Assembly: GCF_030656115.1 (NCBI RefSeq)
Contig: NZ_JAUSOO010000122.1
Location: 30,557 to 94,556 of the forward strand
Length of the DNA: 64,000 bases
Reading direction: 5' to 3'
From: Hydrogenophaga sp.
Lineage (GTDB): Bacteria > Pseudomonadota > Gammaproteobacteria > Burkholderiales > Burkholderiaceae_C
Position numbers and translations under genes: made by a program
Notes under the pieces: generated by a model
What the model was told of the DNA's origin: nothing
Seen by the model: the letters and a program-made list of their open reading frames with translations, nothing else
Databases searched by the model: none
Part shown: piece after piece, positions 28,627 to 36,163 of the stretch
How the letters are laid out: every line of letters starts with the position of its first letter
How positions within the stretch are numbered: the first letter of the stretch is position 1

Positions 28627-29247
28627 TCAGTGGATATTGAGTGCGCGGAACGTGTCGCTGCGGGCGATACGTTGGGCGGCGAACTTGAGCCGCTGGGCAT
28701 GGACGATGGCCTTGAGGTCAAACAAGGCCCGCTCGAACAACTCGTTGATTATAACGAAGTCGAATTCTCGGGCGTGGCCCATTTCGGTGGCGGCATTCTG
28801 CAAGCGCACTTCTATGACCTCGGCACTGTCCTCGGCCCGCCGCTCCAGCCGGGAGCGCAGTTCTTCCCAACTGGGAGGCAAGATGAAGATCAGCACCGCA
28901 TTCGGGAAAATGCGTTTGACTTGAATGGCGCCCTGAAAGTCGATCTCTAGCACCACGTCTGCGCCCTGCGCCATGCGCTGCTCAATGGCTTGCTTGGAGG
29001 TTCCGTAGCGGTTGCCATGCACCATGGCCCATTCGAGGAACGAGCCCTGGATAACCATTTGGTCAAAGGTTTCCTTGGATACAAAGTAGTACTCACGGCC
29101 ATGCAATTCCTGACCGCGGGGCGCTCGGGTGGTGTGCGATACGGACGGCACCACACGCGAGTCAAGCTCCATCAATGCCTTGACCAAGCTCGACTTGCCT
29201 GCCCCACTGGGCGCTGCAACCACGAAGAGATTTCCAGGATATTCCAT
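28627..29247 (-). CDS. gmk: Guanylate kinase
   Basis: A 206-residue enzyme that phosphorylates GMP to GDP with ATP in purine nucleotide metabolism. The P-loop [10 protein letters not shown] lies near residues 11-20. The GMP-binding segment ([18 protein letters not shown]) and the lid region with LRSRLERR are all present. The ATG at 29247 begins the conserved MEYPGNLF start; an in-frame TTG three codons upstream is possible but unnecessary. Gene order gmk-rpoZ-spoT is the conserved one and links GTP supply to ppGpp metabolism. Confidence 0.96.
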   Translation of the reverse strand: MEYPGNLFVVAAPSGAGKSSLVKALMELDSRVVPSVSHTTRAPRGQELHGREYYFVSKETFDQMVIQGSFLEWAMVHGNRYGTSKQAIEQRMAQGADVVLEIDFQGAIQVKRIFPNAVLIFILPPSWEELRSRLERRAEDSAEVIEVRLQNAATEMGHAREFDFVIINELFERALFDLKAIVHAQRLKFAAQRIARSDTFRALNIH

Positions 29248-29284
29248 AAATAGCAATTCTAAATAGTGAGGTCAATGACCCGTG

Positions 29285-29415
29285 CAGCGGCCAATCCGGG
29301 TTCATGCCGAGCGAGGCTCGGGACGCAAAGGGGGCCGCAGGGCCAGCAGTCGGGCCGCTCCAAGGCCGGACCAGCCCCCTCGCAGGGCAGCGACCCGCGC
29401 AGCGGTGGAGCATGG
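29285..29415. repeat. GC-rich palindromic intergenic repeat
   Basis: The space between yicC and gmk is filled by GC-rich, partly palindromic sequence with an AGCCCCCT...AGGGCAGCGACCCGCGC core. It resembles the REP-like elements scattered between genes of Comamonadaceae. A related CCCC...GGGG, GAC, GC-rich pattern recurs at 61330-61395. I see no coding sequence in it. Family membership is from memory and visual similarity only. Confidence 0.45.
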
Positions 29416-29423
29416 GGGTATCT

Positions 29424-30380
29424 TCATTCAATGTTCTGTACCTGCTCGCGCATCTGCTCAATAAGCACCTTCATATCCACCGAAATGCGTGTCAGCTCCA
29501 GGTTGGACGACTTGGAGCCCAGCGTGTTGGCCTCGCGGTGCAATTCCTGGATCAGGAAGTCCAGCCGTTTGCCGACATCAGAGCCCTTGTTGATCAGGCG
29601 CTCAATCTCACTCAGGTGCGAGTCCAGGCGGGTGAGCTCTTCCGCCACATCGATGCGAATGGCAAATGCGGTGGCTTCGGTCAGGGCGCGGTCTTTGGCC
29701 ATGTCGCTGGTGATGGCGTTGCCCAGTGTGCCGCTGGATCCAGCGCCAGGCACGGCACCGGCAGACGCGCCCAGGGCTTCGTTCCAGCGGTCTATGAAGC
29801 GCTGGCGCTGCTGGGCGACCAGCAGCGGAATCAGGGGTTGCGCGTCCTGGGCCAGTTGGCGGAGTTGTTTCAGCCGGTCCAGCAGCATTTCCGCCAGGCG
29901 CTTGCCCTCGCGTTCGCGCGCGGCCAGCAGACCGCCCAGCCCGGTCTGCGCCAGTTTGAGCAGCGTTTCATGCCATTCGCTCATGTTGCCTTGCTGGCGC
30001 GAGGTCAGCTGCAGGACCTCAGCCACCGAGAGCGGCGCGGCGGTGGGCAGCCAGGCACGGATGTTGTCTTGCAGACCCAACAGCTTTTGCAGTTCCAGGG
30101 CATTCGGTGCGCGCGGCCCCACATCGGCCCGTCCTTCTACCCAGGCGCGCACTTCCACCTTGCCGCGCTTGAGTTTGGCGGTCAGCAACTCGCGAATGGC
30201 GGGTTCAGATGCACGCAGGTCGTCCGGGAGCTTGAACGTGATGTCCAGAAAACGGCTGTTGACCGAACGAATTTCGATGCCCAGCGGGTGCTTGGTTTCG
30301 CGCGCCGGCTCTGCGGCATTCGCGGCAGAAGGCCCGCCGGTTTGGGCTGTGGCGTAGCCGGTCATGCTGTAAACTGCCAT
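29424..30380 (-). CDS. yicC: YicC/YloC family endoribonuclease
   Basis: A 318-residue protein of the YicC family, recently shown in other bacteria to be an endoribonuclease acting on RNA. The family N-terminus (YSMTGYA, then EIRSVNSRFLDI) and the C-terminal DUF1732 region (FLIQELHREANTLGSKS) are intact. The ATG at 30380 gives MAVYSMTGYA, the usual start context. The frame is open further upstream, but those codons overlap the divergent kinase's leader. It is divergent from the serine/threonine kinase gene, with 61 bp between starts. It lies upstream of gmk on the same strand, separated by a repeat. Confidence 0.94.
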   Translation of the reverse strand: MAVYSMTGYATAQTGGPSAANAAEPARETKHPLGIEIRSVNSRFLDITFKLPDDLRASEPAIRELLTAKLKRGKVEVRAWVEGRADVGPRAPNALELQKLLGLQDNIRAWLPTAAPLSVAEVLQLTSRQQGNMSEWHETLLKLAQTGLGGLLAAREREGKRLAEMLLDRLKQLRQLAQDAQPLIPLLVAQQRQRFIDRWNEALGASAGAVPGAGSSGTLGNAITSDMAKDRALTEATAFAIRIDVAEELTRLDSHLSEIERLINKGSDVGKRLDFLIQELHREANTLGSKSSNLELTRISVDMKVLIEQMREQVQNIE

Positions 30381-30441
30381 TGAACTGTGTCCCATCAGGT
30401 TGATTGGGCCAAAACGAGGCGTTCCGGAACCCATCCGAATT

Positions 30442-31446
30442 ATGTCAAAGGTCAAACCTGCCCCGCTGCCTCCCGACACCGTGATCGGTGGCTACCGTAT
30501 TGTGCGCAAGCTGGCGGCTGGCGGCTTCGGTGTGGTGTATCTGGCGGTTGATGCCGAAGGCCAGCAGGTTGCCATCAAAGAGTATTTGCCGTCTTCGCTG
30601 GCCACCCGAGGGCCGGGTGAATTGCTGCCTCAGGTGCAGCCTGAAAAGCTCTCGCTGTACCGGCTTGGCCTCAAGAGCTTTTTTGAAGAGGGTCGGGCAC
30701 TTGCTCAAATTTCGCATGCTTCGGTGGTGAGCGTGCTGAACTTTTTCCGTGAGAACGAAACGGTTTACATGGTCATGAATTACCTGGAGGGCGCGTCCCT
30801 GCAGGAGTTCATCATCACGGCACGCGAGCTCAAAAAGCAAAAGGTGTTTCGCGAGTCAACTATCCGCTCGCTTTACGACGAAATCCTGCGCGGTCTGCGT
30901 ATCGTGCACCAGCACAAGATGCTGCACCTGGACATCAAACCGGCCAACATTTTCATCACAGACGACAACCGATCGGTGTTGATTGATTTTGGTGCAGCAC
31001 GCGAGGTGCTGAGCAAAGAGGGCAACTTCATCCGTCCGATGTACACGCCAGGCTTTGCGGCCCCCGAGATGTACCGGCGTGACTCCAGCATGGGCCCCTG
31101 GACCGATATTTACGCGATTGGCGCTTGCATTTACGCCAGCATGCAAGGCTATCCGCCCAACGATGCGCCGCAGCGACTGGAAAAAGACCGCCTCTCTCTT
31201 GCGCTTTCCCGTTTGCGCGGTGTCTATTCCGACAACCTTATTGAGGTGGTGGAGTGGTGCATGTCGCTGGATCCCCTCTCTCGCCCTCAGTCGGTGTTTG
31301 CGTTGCAAAAAGAGTTGAACCGCGAAACAGAGCGCAGTTACACCAAACTCACCGTTGCCGAAAAAATGCGTCTGCAGTTTGACAACATCGTGTCAGACAA
31401 CAAAAAATCGTCAGGCAAGACGGGCATAGGGACCCGTCTTCGATGA
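30442..31446 (+). CDS. Serine/threonine protein kinase (HLD variant)
   Basis: A 334-residue soluble Hanks-type kinase. The glycine-rich loop is KLAAGGFGVVYLA, the ATP-anchoring lysine is Lys46 in AIKEYLP, the catalytic loop is HLDIKPAN with Asp164, and the metal-binding DFG aspartate is Asp182. The arginine of the usual HRD motif is replaced by Leu163, so activation-loop phosphorylation may not control it in the usual way. No transmembrane segment is visible. The ATG at 30442 is chosen because the frame upstream is not conserved-looking and begins in the yicC leader. Its stop overlaps the start of the PP2C phosphatase gene (ATGA at 31443-31446), so the pair is translationally coupled. Substrates are unknown. 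Confidence 0.93.
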   Translation: MSKVKPAPLPPDTVIGGYRIVRKLAAGGFGVVYLAVDAEGQQVAIKEYLPSSLATRGPGELLPQVQPEKLSLYRLGLKSFFEEGRALAQISHASVVSVLNFFRENETVYMVMNYLEGASLQEFIITARELKKQKVFRESTIRSLYDEILRGLRIVHQHKMLHLDIKPANIFITDDNRSVLIDFGAAREVLSKEGNFIRPMYTPGFAAPEMYRRDSSMGPWTDIYAIGACIYASMQGYPPNDAPQRLEKDRLSLALSRLRGVYSDNLIEVVEWCMSLDPLSRPQSVFALQKELNRETERSYTKLTVAEKMRLQFDNIVSDNKKSSGKTGIGTRLR

Positions 31447-32342
31447 AGTTCTCGGTCTACCAGATCAGCCGCCAAGGCGGACGACCGCGCAACGAAGATC
31501 GTATTGGCTACGCTTACACCCAGGAATCGGGCCTTTTCGTGCTGGCTGATGGCATGGGTGGCCACCCCGAGGGGGCCATGGCTGCCCAGCTCGCGCTGCA
31601 AACGTTCTCAGCTTATTTCCAGAAGGCGGCCAAACCCTTCCTGGGGGATGTGCCCAAATTTTTGACCAATGCGCTGATGGCTTCACACCATCAGATTTTG
31701 CGGTACGCGGCCGAAAAAGGCATGCTTGACACGCCGCGCACGACCTTGGTTGTGGCTGTGATGGAGCACAACTGCATGCATTGGATTCACTGTGGTGATT
31801 CGCGGCTTTACATCGTGCGCGACGGCCAGCTGCTCACCCGCACCCGCGATCATTCCTATATAGAGCAGCAAGCGCATCTGGGCCAAGCCACTCAGAACAT
31901 CAACCGCAACATCTTATTCACCTGCCTGGGTTCGCCGGCCAAGCCGATATTTGACCTGTCCAGTCCGCTGCAGCTGCAGGAGGGCGACCGCGTGCTGTTG
32001 TGTTCAGACGGTTTGTGGTGCACGGTGAACGACAATGAAATTGCGTCCGAGTTGGCTGCGCATCCGTTGAACCAGGCTGTGCCTGAACTGGTAGAGATGG
32101 CGTTGCGGCGCGGCGGCCCCCGTTGCGACAACGTCACCGTGCTCGCCATGGAGTGGGAAACGCCCGATGCGTTTGAAAGCACTCTGGTGTCTTCCGAAGA
32201 CATGCAACAAGGGTTTTTCTCCTCCACCATTCAGTCGGGCGTGCCCGATCCGACCATCGAAGACATGGACGACGCGGCGATCGAGCGCTCGATCGCCGAA
32301 ATCAATGCAGCGATACGGCGTGCTGCCGAACGCAATCCCTGA
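31443..32342 (+). CDS. PP2C-type serine/threonine phosphatase
   Basis: A 299-residue metal-dependent phosphatase of the PP2C family, expected to reverse the action of the kinase encoded just upstream. Motifs seen are RNEDRIGY near the N-terminus, [11 protein letters not shown] (metal-binding Asp and Gly), [14 protein letters not shown] and [10 protein letters not shown]. All the metal-coordinating aspartates are present. No membrane segment is seen, so it is probably cytoplasmic. The last 60 residues are an acidic tail beyond the usual domain. It overlaps the kinase by four bases. The downstream rph starts 10 bp after its stop, so the transcript may continue through rph, rdgB and hemW. Confidence 0.94.
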   Translation: MKFSVYQISRQGGRPRNEDRIGYAYTQESGLFVLADGMGGHPEGAMAAQLALQTFSAYFQKAAKPFLGDVPKFLTNALMASHHQILRYAAEKGMLDTPRTTLVVAVMEHNCMHWIHCGDSRLYIVRDGQLLTRTRDHSYIEQQAHLGQATQNINRNILFTCLGSPAKPIFDLSSPLQLQEGDRVLLCSDGLWCTVNDNEIASELAAHPLNQAVPELVEMALRRGGPRCDNVTVLAMEWETPDAFESTLVSSEDMQQGFFSSTIQSGVPDPTIEDMDDAAIERSIAEINAAIRRAAERNP

Positions 32343-32352
32343 GGGTATTCCC

Positions 32353-33084
32353 ATGAGCGACTTTATTCGACCCGGCCACCGGGCCGCCGATGCCTTGCGT
32401 CCGGTGCGCATCACGCGCGGCTTCACCATCCATGCCGAAGGCTCGGTGCTGATTGAGTTTGGCGACACCAAGGTGCTGTGCACCGCATCGGTTGAAGAGA
32501 AGGTGCCGCCGCACAAACGCGGCAGTGGCGAGGGCTGGGTCACCGCCGAGTACGGCATGCTGCCGCGCGCCACCCACACCCGCAGCGACCGTGAGGCCGC
32601 CAAGGGCAAGCAAAGCGGGCGCACGCAAGAAATTCAGCGCCTGATTGGTCGCTCGCTGCGCGCGGTGTTTGACCTGAAAGCGTTGGGCGAGCGCACCATT
32701 TCGCTGGACTGCGATGTGTTGCAGGCCGACGGCGGCACGCGCACCGCCAGCATCACCGGTGCCTTTGTGGCCGCGCACGACGCGGTGTCGCGTCTGCTGG
32801 CCGACGGCAGAATAGCCACCTCGCCCATCAAAGGCCCTGTGGCCGCCATTTCGGTGGGCATTTTGCAGGGCGTGCCTTTGCTGGACCTGGAGTACGTGGA
32901 AGACTCGGCTTGCGACACCGACATGAACGTGTTGATGACGGGTGCAGGCCATTTCGTGGAAGTGCAGGGCACGGCCGAAGGCGTGGCCTTCAGCCGCCGC
33001 GAAATGGATGCCTTGCTGGCACTGGCCGAAAAGGGCGTGAGCGAGTTGGTGATGCTGCAACGGCAGGCGCTGGGTTTGGTCTGA
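32353..33084 (+). CDS. rph: Ribonuclease PH
   Basis: A 243-residue phosphorolytic 3'-to-5' exoribonuclease that trims tRNA 3' ends. Family motifs include RPVRITRGF near the start, [44 protein letters not shown] (phosphate-binding Arg) and [17 protein letters not shown]. The length fits the family. The ATG at 32353 gives the conserved N-terminus; an upstream frame extension overlaps the phosphatase gene. rph, rdgB and hemW are consecutive, as in other betaproteobacteria. Confidence 0.96.
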   Translation: MSDFIRPGHRAADALRPVRITRGFTIHAEGSVLIEFGDTKVLCTASVEEKVPPHKRGSGEGWVTAEYGMLPRATHTRSDREAAKGKQSGRTQEIQRLIGRSLRAVFDLKALGERTISLDCDVLQADGGTRTASITGAFVAAHDAVSRLLADGRIATSPIKGPVAAISVGILQGVPLLDLEYVEDSACDTDMNVLMTGAGHFVEVQGTAEGVAFSRREMDALLALAEKGVSELVMLQRQALGLV

Positions 33085-33120
33085 GCGGCTCTGATCGTTG
33101 GTTGAACCACTTGAGATCCC

Positions 33121-33741
33121 ATGAAACTCGTTCTGGCTTCGAACAACGCGGGCAAGCTCGCTGAATTGCAGGCGCTGTTTGCTCCGCTGGGGGTGGAACT
33201 GGTGCGCCAGTCCGACCTGGGTATACCCGAGGCACCCGAACCACACTGCACATTCATTGAAAATGCGTTGGCCAAGGCGCGCCATGCGGCGCGCCTGAGT
33301 GGTTTGCCGGCCTTGGCCGACGATGCGGGCCTGTGTGTGGAAGCCTTTGGCGGCCTGCCTGGGGTGAACACGGCTTACTACGCCACCCAGTTTGGCTACG
33401 CCAAGGGCGACGACAACAACGTGCGTGCCTTGCTGGAGCAGATGGCCGGCGAGACCGACCGCCGCGCCGCGCTGGTGAGCACGCTGGTGGCGCTGCGCAG
33501 CGCCGACGATCCCGAGCCCCTGGTGGCCATGGGCCGTGCGCCGGGACTCATCACCGAGCAACCCGTGGGTGACAACGGGTTTGGCTTTGACCCGGTGATG
33601 TATCTGCCCCAGTTTGACAGGACCTTTGCCCAGCTCTCCACCGACATGAAGAACGCCAACAGCCACCGTGGCAAAGCCGCGCAGCAGATGCTGGCGCTGA
33701 TGCGCGAGCGCTGGTTGTCCGAACCGCCTGCCTGCGCATGA
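33121..33741 (+). CDS. rdgB: Non-canonical purine NTP pyrophosphatase (RdgB/HAM1)
   Basis: A 206-residue enzyme that hydrolyses ITP, dITP and XTP to keep aberrant purines out of nucleic acids. The N-terminal SNNAGKLAEL motif, TFIENALAKARHAA, the LADDAGLCVEA acidic metal site, and GDNGFGFDPV are all intact. It starts 36 bp after rph, and its stop overlaps the hemW start by four bases (ATGA at 33738-33741). Confidence 0.96.
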   Translation: MKLVLASNNAGKLAELQALFAPLGVELVRQSDLGIPEAPEPHCTFIENALAKARHAARLSGLPALADDAGLCVEAFGGLPGVNTAYYATQFGYAKGDDNNVRALLEQMAGETDRRAALVSTLVALRSADDPEPLVAMGRAPGLITEQPVGDNGFGFDPVMYLPQFDRTFAQLSTDMKNANSHRGKAAQQMLALMRERWLSEPPACA

Positions 33742-35018
33742 GCCAGGGCAACGGGGTACCCATGTCGTGGCCCGGTGGCCTCGCGCCTGCTGCAGCGCCC
33801 GCCGGTGCGGTGCCGGTGAACGACATCCGCCACTGGATGCGCCCCGGCACGCTGCAGTTGCGCAGCCTGCCGCCGCTCTCGCTCTACATCCACCTGCCGT
33901 GGTGCCTGAAGAAGTGCCCTTATTGCGACTTCAATTCGCACGAATGGAGCGCCACGTCGGAGCACGGGCAGGCGCTGCCTGAGCAGAGGTACCTGGACGC
34001 CTTGCGGGCCGATCTGGAGGCCTCGCTGCCGCTGATCTGGGGTCGCCCGGTGCACAGTGTGTTCATCGGCGGCGGCACACCCAGCCTGTTTTCGCCGGCC
34101 GCCATGGACCAGCTGCTGGCCGATGTGCGTGCGCGTGTGCGGCTGGACGCCGACGCCGAGATCACGCTGGAGGCCAACCCGGGCACGTTTGAAAAAGACC
34201 GATTTCGGGCCTTTCGCCAGGCGGGGGTCACGCGGCTTTCCATTGGCGTGCAAAGCTTCAACGACGCGCACCTGAAGGCGCTGGGCCGCGTGCACGACCG
34301 GGCTCAGGCCATGGCGGCGGTGGAGGAGGCCGCGCAAGCTTTCGACACGTTCAACCTGGACATCATGTACGCGCTGCCAGGGCAGACGCTGGCCGACTGC
34401 GAGACCGACATGCGCACCGCCTTGGCGTTCAGGCCGCCGCATATCTCCATTTACCACCTCACGCTGGAGCCCAACACCTACTTTGCCAAGTACCCGCCCG
34501 CGCTGCCGCCCGACGACGATGCCTACGCGATGCTGGACCGCATCACCGAGCTCACGGCCGAAGCCGGGTTGGCGCGCTACGAAATTTCAGCCTATGCCCG
34601 CGATGGCCACCGTTGCTGGCACAACCTGAACTACTGGCAGTTTGGCGACTACCTGGGTATTGGCGCGGGGGCCCACAGCAAGCTGAGCTTTGCCCACCGC
34701 GTGGTGCGCCCGGTGCGGGTGCGCGAGCCGCGCCTGTACATGGAGCGCGCCCTGGCCGGCGATGCGGTGGTGAGCGCCGACGAAGTGGCGCGGGCCGACC
34801 TGCCGTTTGAATTCATGCTCAACAGCCTGCGGTTGAAGGCGGGCTTCGAATTGCAAGACTTCTCGGACCGGACCGGCTTGCCGCTCTCCGCCATTGAGCG
34901 GGGTTTGAGCCGCGCCGCGCAGCAGGGCCTGCTGGCGCGCGATGCGCAGCGTGTGTGGCCCACCGAGCGCGGGTTTGACTTTTTGAGCGATTTGCAGAGC
35001 CTGTTCTTGCCGGATTGA
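33738..35018 (+). CDS. hemW: Radical SAM protein HemW (haem chaperone)
   Basis: A 426-residue radical SAM protein related to coproporphyrinogen III dehydrogenase, now regarded as a haem chaperone (HemW). The [4Fe-4S] cysteines are Cys56, Cys60 and Cys63 in CLKKCPYC (CX3CX2C). HemW proteins lack the fourth nearby cysteine of HemN, and that is the case here. Other features are GGGTPSL, LEANPG, GVQSFNDAHLKALGR and the C-terminal winged-helix-like HemN_C domain. The N-terminus is about 40 residues longer than in many homologues; starts at 33738 or 33762 are both possible. The former overlaps rdgB and is chosen for coupling. Confidence 0.94.
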   Translation: MSQGNGVPMSWPGGLAPAAAPAGAVPVNDIRHWMRPGTLQLRSLPPLSLYIHLPWCLKKCPYCDFNSHEWSATSEHGQALPEQRYLDALRADLEASLPLIWGRPVHSVFIGGGTPSLFSPAAMDQLLADVRARVRLDADAEITLEANPGTFEKDRFRAFRQAGVTRLSIGVQSFNDAHLKALGRVHDRAQAMAAVEEAAQAFDTFNLDIMYALPGQTLADCETDMRTALAFRPPHISIYHLTLEPNTYFAKYPPALPPDDDAYAMLDRITELTAEAGLARYEISAYARDGHRCWHNLNYWQFGDYLGIGAGAHSKLSFAHRVVRPVRVREPRLYMERALAGDAVVSADEVARADLPFEFMLNSLRLKAGFELQDFSDRTGLPLSAIERGLSRAAQQGLLARDAQRVWPTERGFDFLSDLQSLFLPD

Positions 35019-35075
35019 AGTTTTTCAGGGCCAGCGCCTTGGGGTGGTACCACGGATGACGTGTTCAGCGTCGCC

Positions 35076-35444
35076 TCAACAATCTTCCCGGGCCTCAATA
35101 CACAACTGCTGTACGCGCGAGCCATCCACCGCCACCTTGGCGCGTATGCGCAGCGAGCGTCCGGTCTCCAGCCGCATGCGGCAGTGGTAGTCCAGCCCAT
35201 CAGTCTGCCCCGGGCTGTGGCTGGCAGTGCGGCGCTGCCATTGTTGTTGGCCGTCCAGTTCCACGCGCAGTTCGTGCCAGGCGGGGGCTGACTCAGCGGG
35301 CACACGCACCACCAGGGTCACGTCAATGTCGAACGTGCGGTGCCGGTCCAGCGCGCCCGGAATGTCAAGCACCGCTACGGTGGTGCTGCCCGCGTCGCAG
35401 CGCCAGAGCTCGGCCTGGGGTGGCTGGTTGGCGGGGTGGTTCAT
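35076..35444 (-). CDS. Small protein of unknown function, coupled to glutaredoxin-like gene
   Basis: A 122-residue protein I cannot place in a family. It looks like a mostly beta soluble domain (TTVAVLDIPGALD, FDIDVTLVVRVP, LRVELDGQQQWQRR, LRIRAKVAVDG). Only three cysteines are present. There is no signal peptide, so it is probably cytoplasmic. Its ATG overlaps the stop of the upstream glutaredoxin-like gene by four bases (35441-35444), which implies co-translation and a shared function. It is convergent with hemW. Confidence 0.75.
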   Translation of the reverse strand: MNHPANQPPQAELWRCDAGSTTVAVLDIPGALDRHRTFDIDVTLVVRVPAESAPAWHELRVELDGQQQWQRRTASHSPGQTDGLDYHCRMRLETGRSLRIRAKVAVDGSRVQQLCIEAREDC

Positions 35445-35809
35445 GGTGCCAGCAAGCCTTTGAGTTCACCCGATACGATGAGTTGCTGCAACTCGGCGGC
35501 CCCGCCAATCAGCATGCCGCCCACAAACACCATGGGAAAGGTGGGCCAGCCGGTCCACATTTTCAGCGCGTTGCGCCGCCGCCATTGCGAGGCGTAGCCG
35601 CCAAACGCCAAGTATTCGTGGGCCACGCCAGCGGCGTCCAGGGCGCGGCGGGCCTTGCTCACAAACGGGTTGCTGTGCATACCGACCACCACCACTGGGT
35701 GGGTGTGGATGGCTGTCAGTACCTGTTGGATCAGATCGCTGTGCAGCCCCGCCACCTTTTGGCGAATGGCGGGATGCAGGTGTTTCTCGTCAAGCACAGG
35801 GCGGGTCAT
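35441..35809 (-). CDS. Glutaredoxin-like protein lacking active-site cysteine
   Basis: A 122-residue thioredoxin-fold protein closest in pattern to monothiol glutaredoxins (Grx4/CGFS type). The diagnostic WPTFPMVFVGG and IGGAAELQQLIVSGEL segments correspond to the family's WPTFPQ.. and GG.. motifs. At the place where CGFS is expected the sequence reads NPFVSKARRAL, and the whole protein has no cysteine. It therefore cannot do thiol-disulfide exchange by the normal mechanism or bind an iron-sulfur cluster through that cysteine. It may be a regulatory or scaffold relative. It heads a two-gene operon with the downstream unknown protein. The start at 35809 fits the family length. Confidence 0.82.
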   Translation of the reverse strand: MTRPVLDEKHLHPAIRQKVAGLHSDLIQQVLTAIHTHPVVVVGMHSNPFVSKARRALDAAGVAHEYLAFGGYASQWRRRNALKMWTGWPTFPMVFVGGMLIGGAAELQQLIVSGELKGLLAP

Positions 35810-36163
35810 AAGGGGTTCCAGAGGTTTGTGGAATGCACTGTAGTTCCTTTGTGCAAATCAGGTGCTTGGGTGTGCCGGTGCTTGGGGCTTTCTGCGGGGT
35901 GAAGCTTGAGCAGACTCAGCGTGCCAGGTTGTGCATGCCTTGGCTGAGCAGCTACCTGACATGCAAAGATCTATAAACTTGCAAAGCGCCAAATTTACAA
36001 TCCCGACAGGTTTTTCGTGAACCCAATGGGGACATCGACAATGTGGAACGGCCGTGAATTTATGCCTTGTTGGCTCTGGCTGGCTCTGCTAACGTACAAA
36101 AGTGTTGGGTCCAACAATGCCGTCGCTTTTGGGGCGTGAGGTCGCATCACAAAAAGGTGGCTC
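35810..36163. other. Intergenic region between divergent genes
   Basis: 354 bases upstream of both the glutaredoxin-like gene (minus) and the CHASE2 kinase (plus). The middle (about 35955-36010) is AT-rich, with two TGCAAAG copies (35962 and 35980) and TATAAA and TACAAT hexamers that could be -10 boxes. I cannot pair them with good -35 boxes at normal spacing. An AAGGTGG ribosome site lies just before the kinase ATG. No gene seen. Confidence 0.35.
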
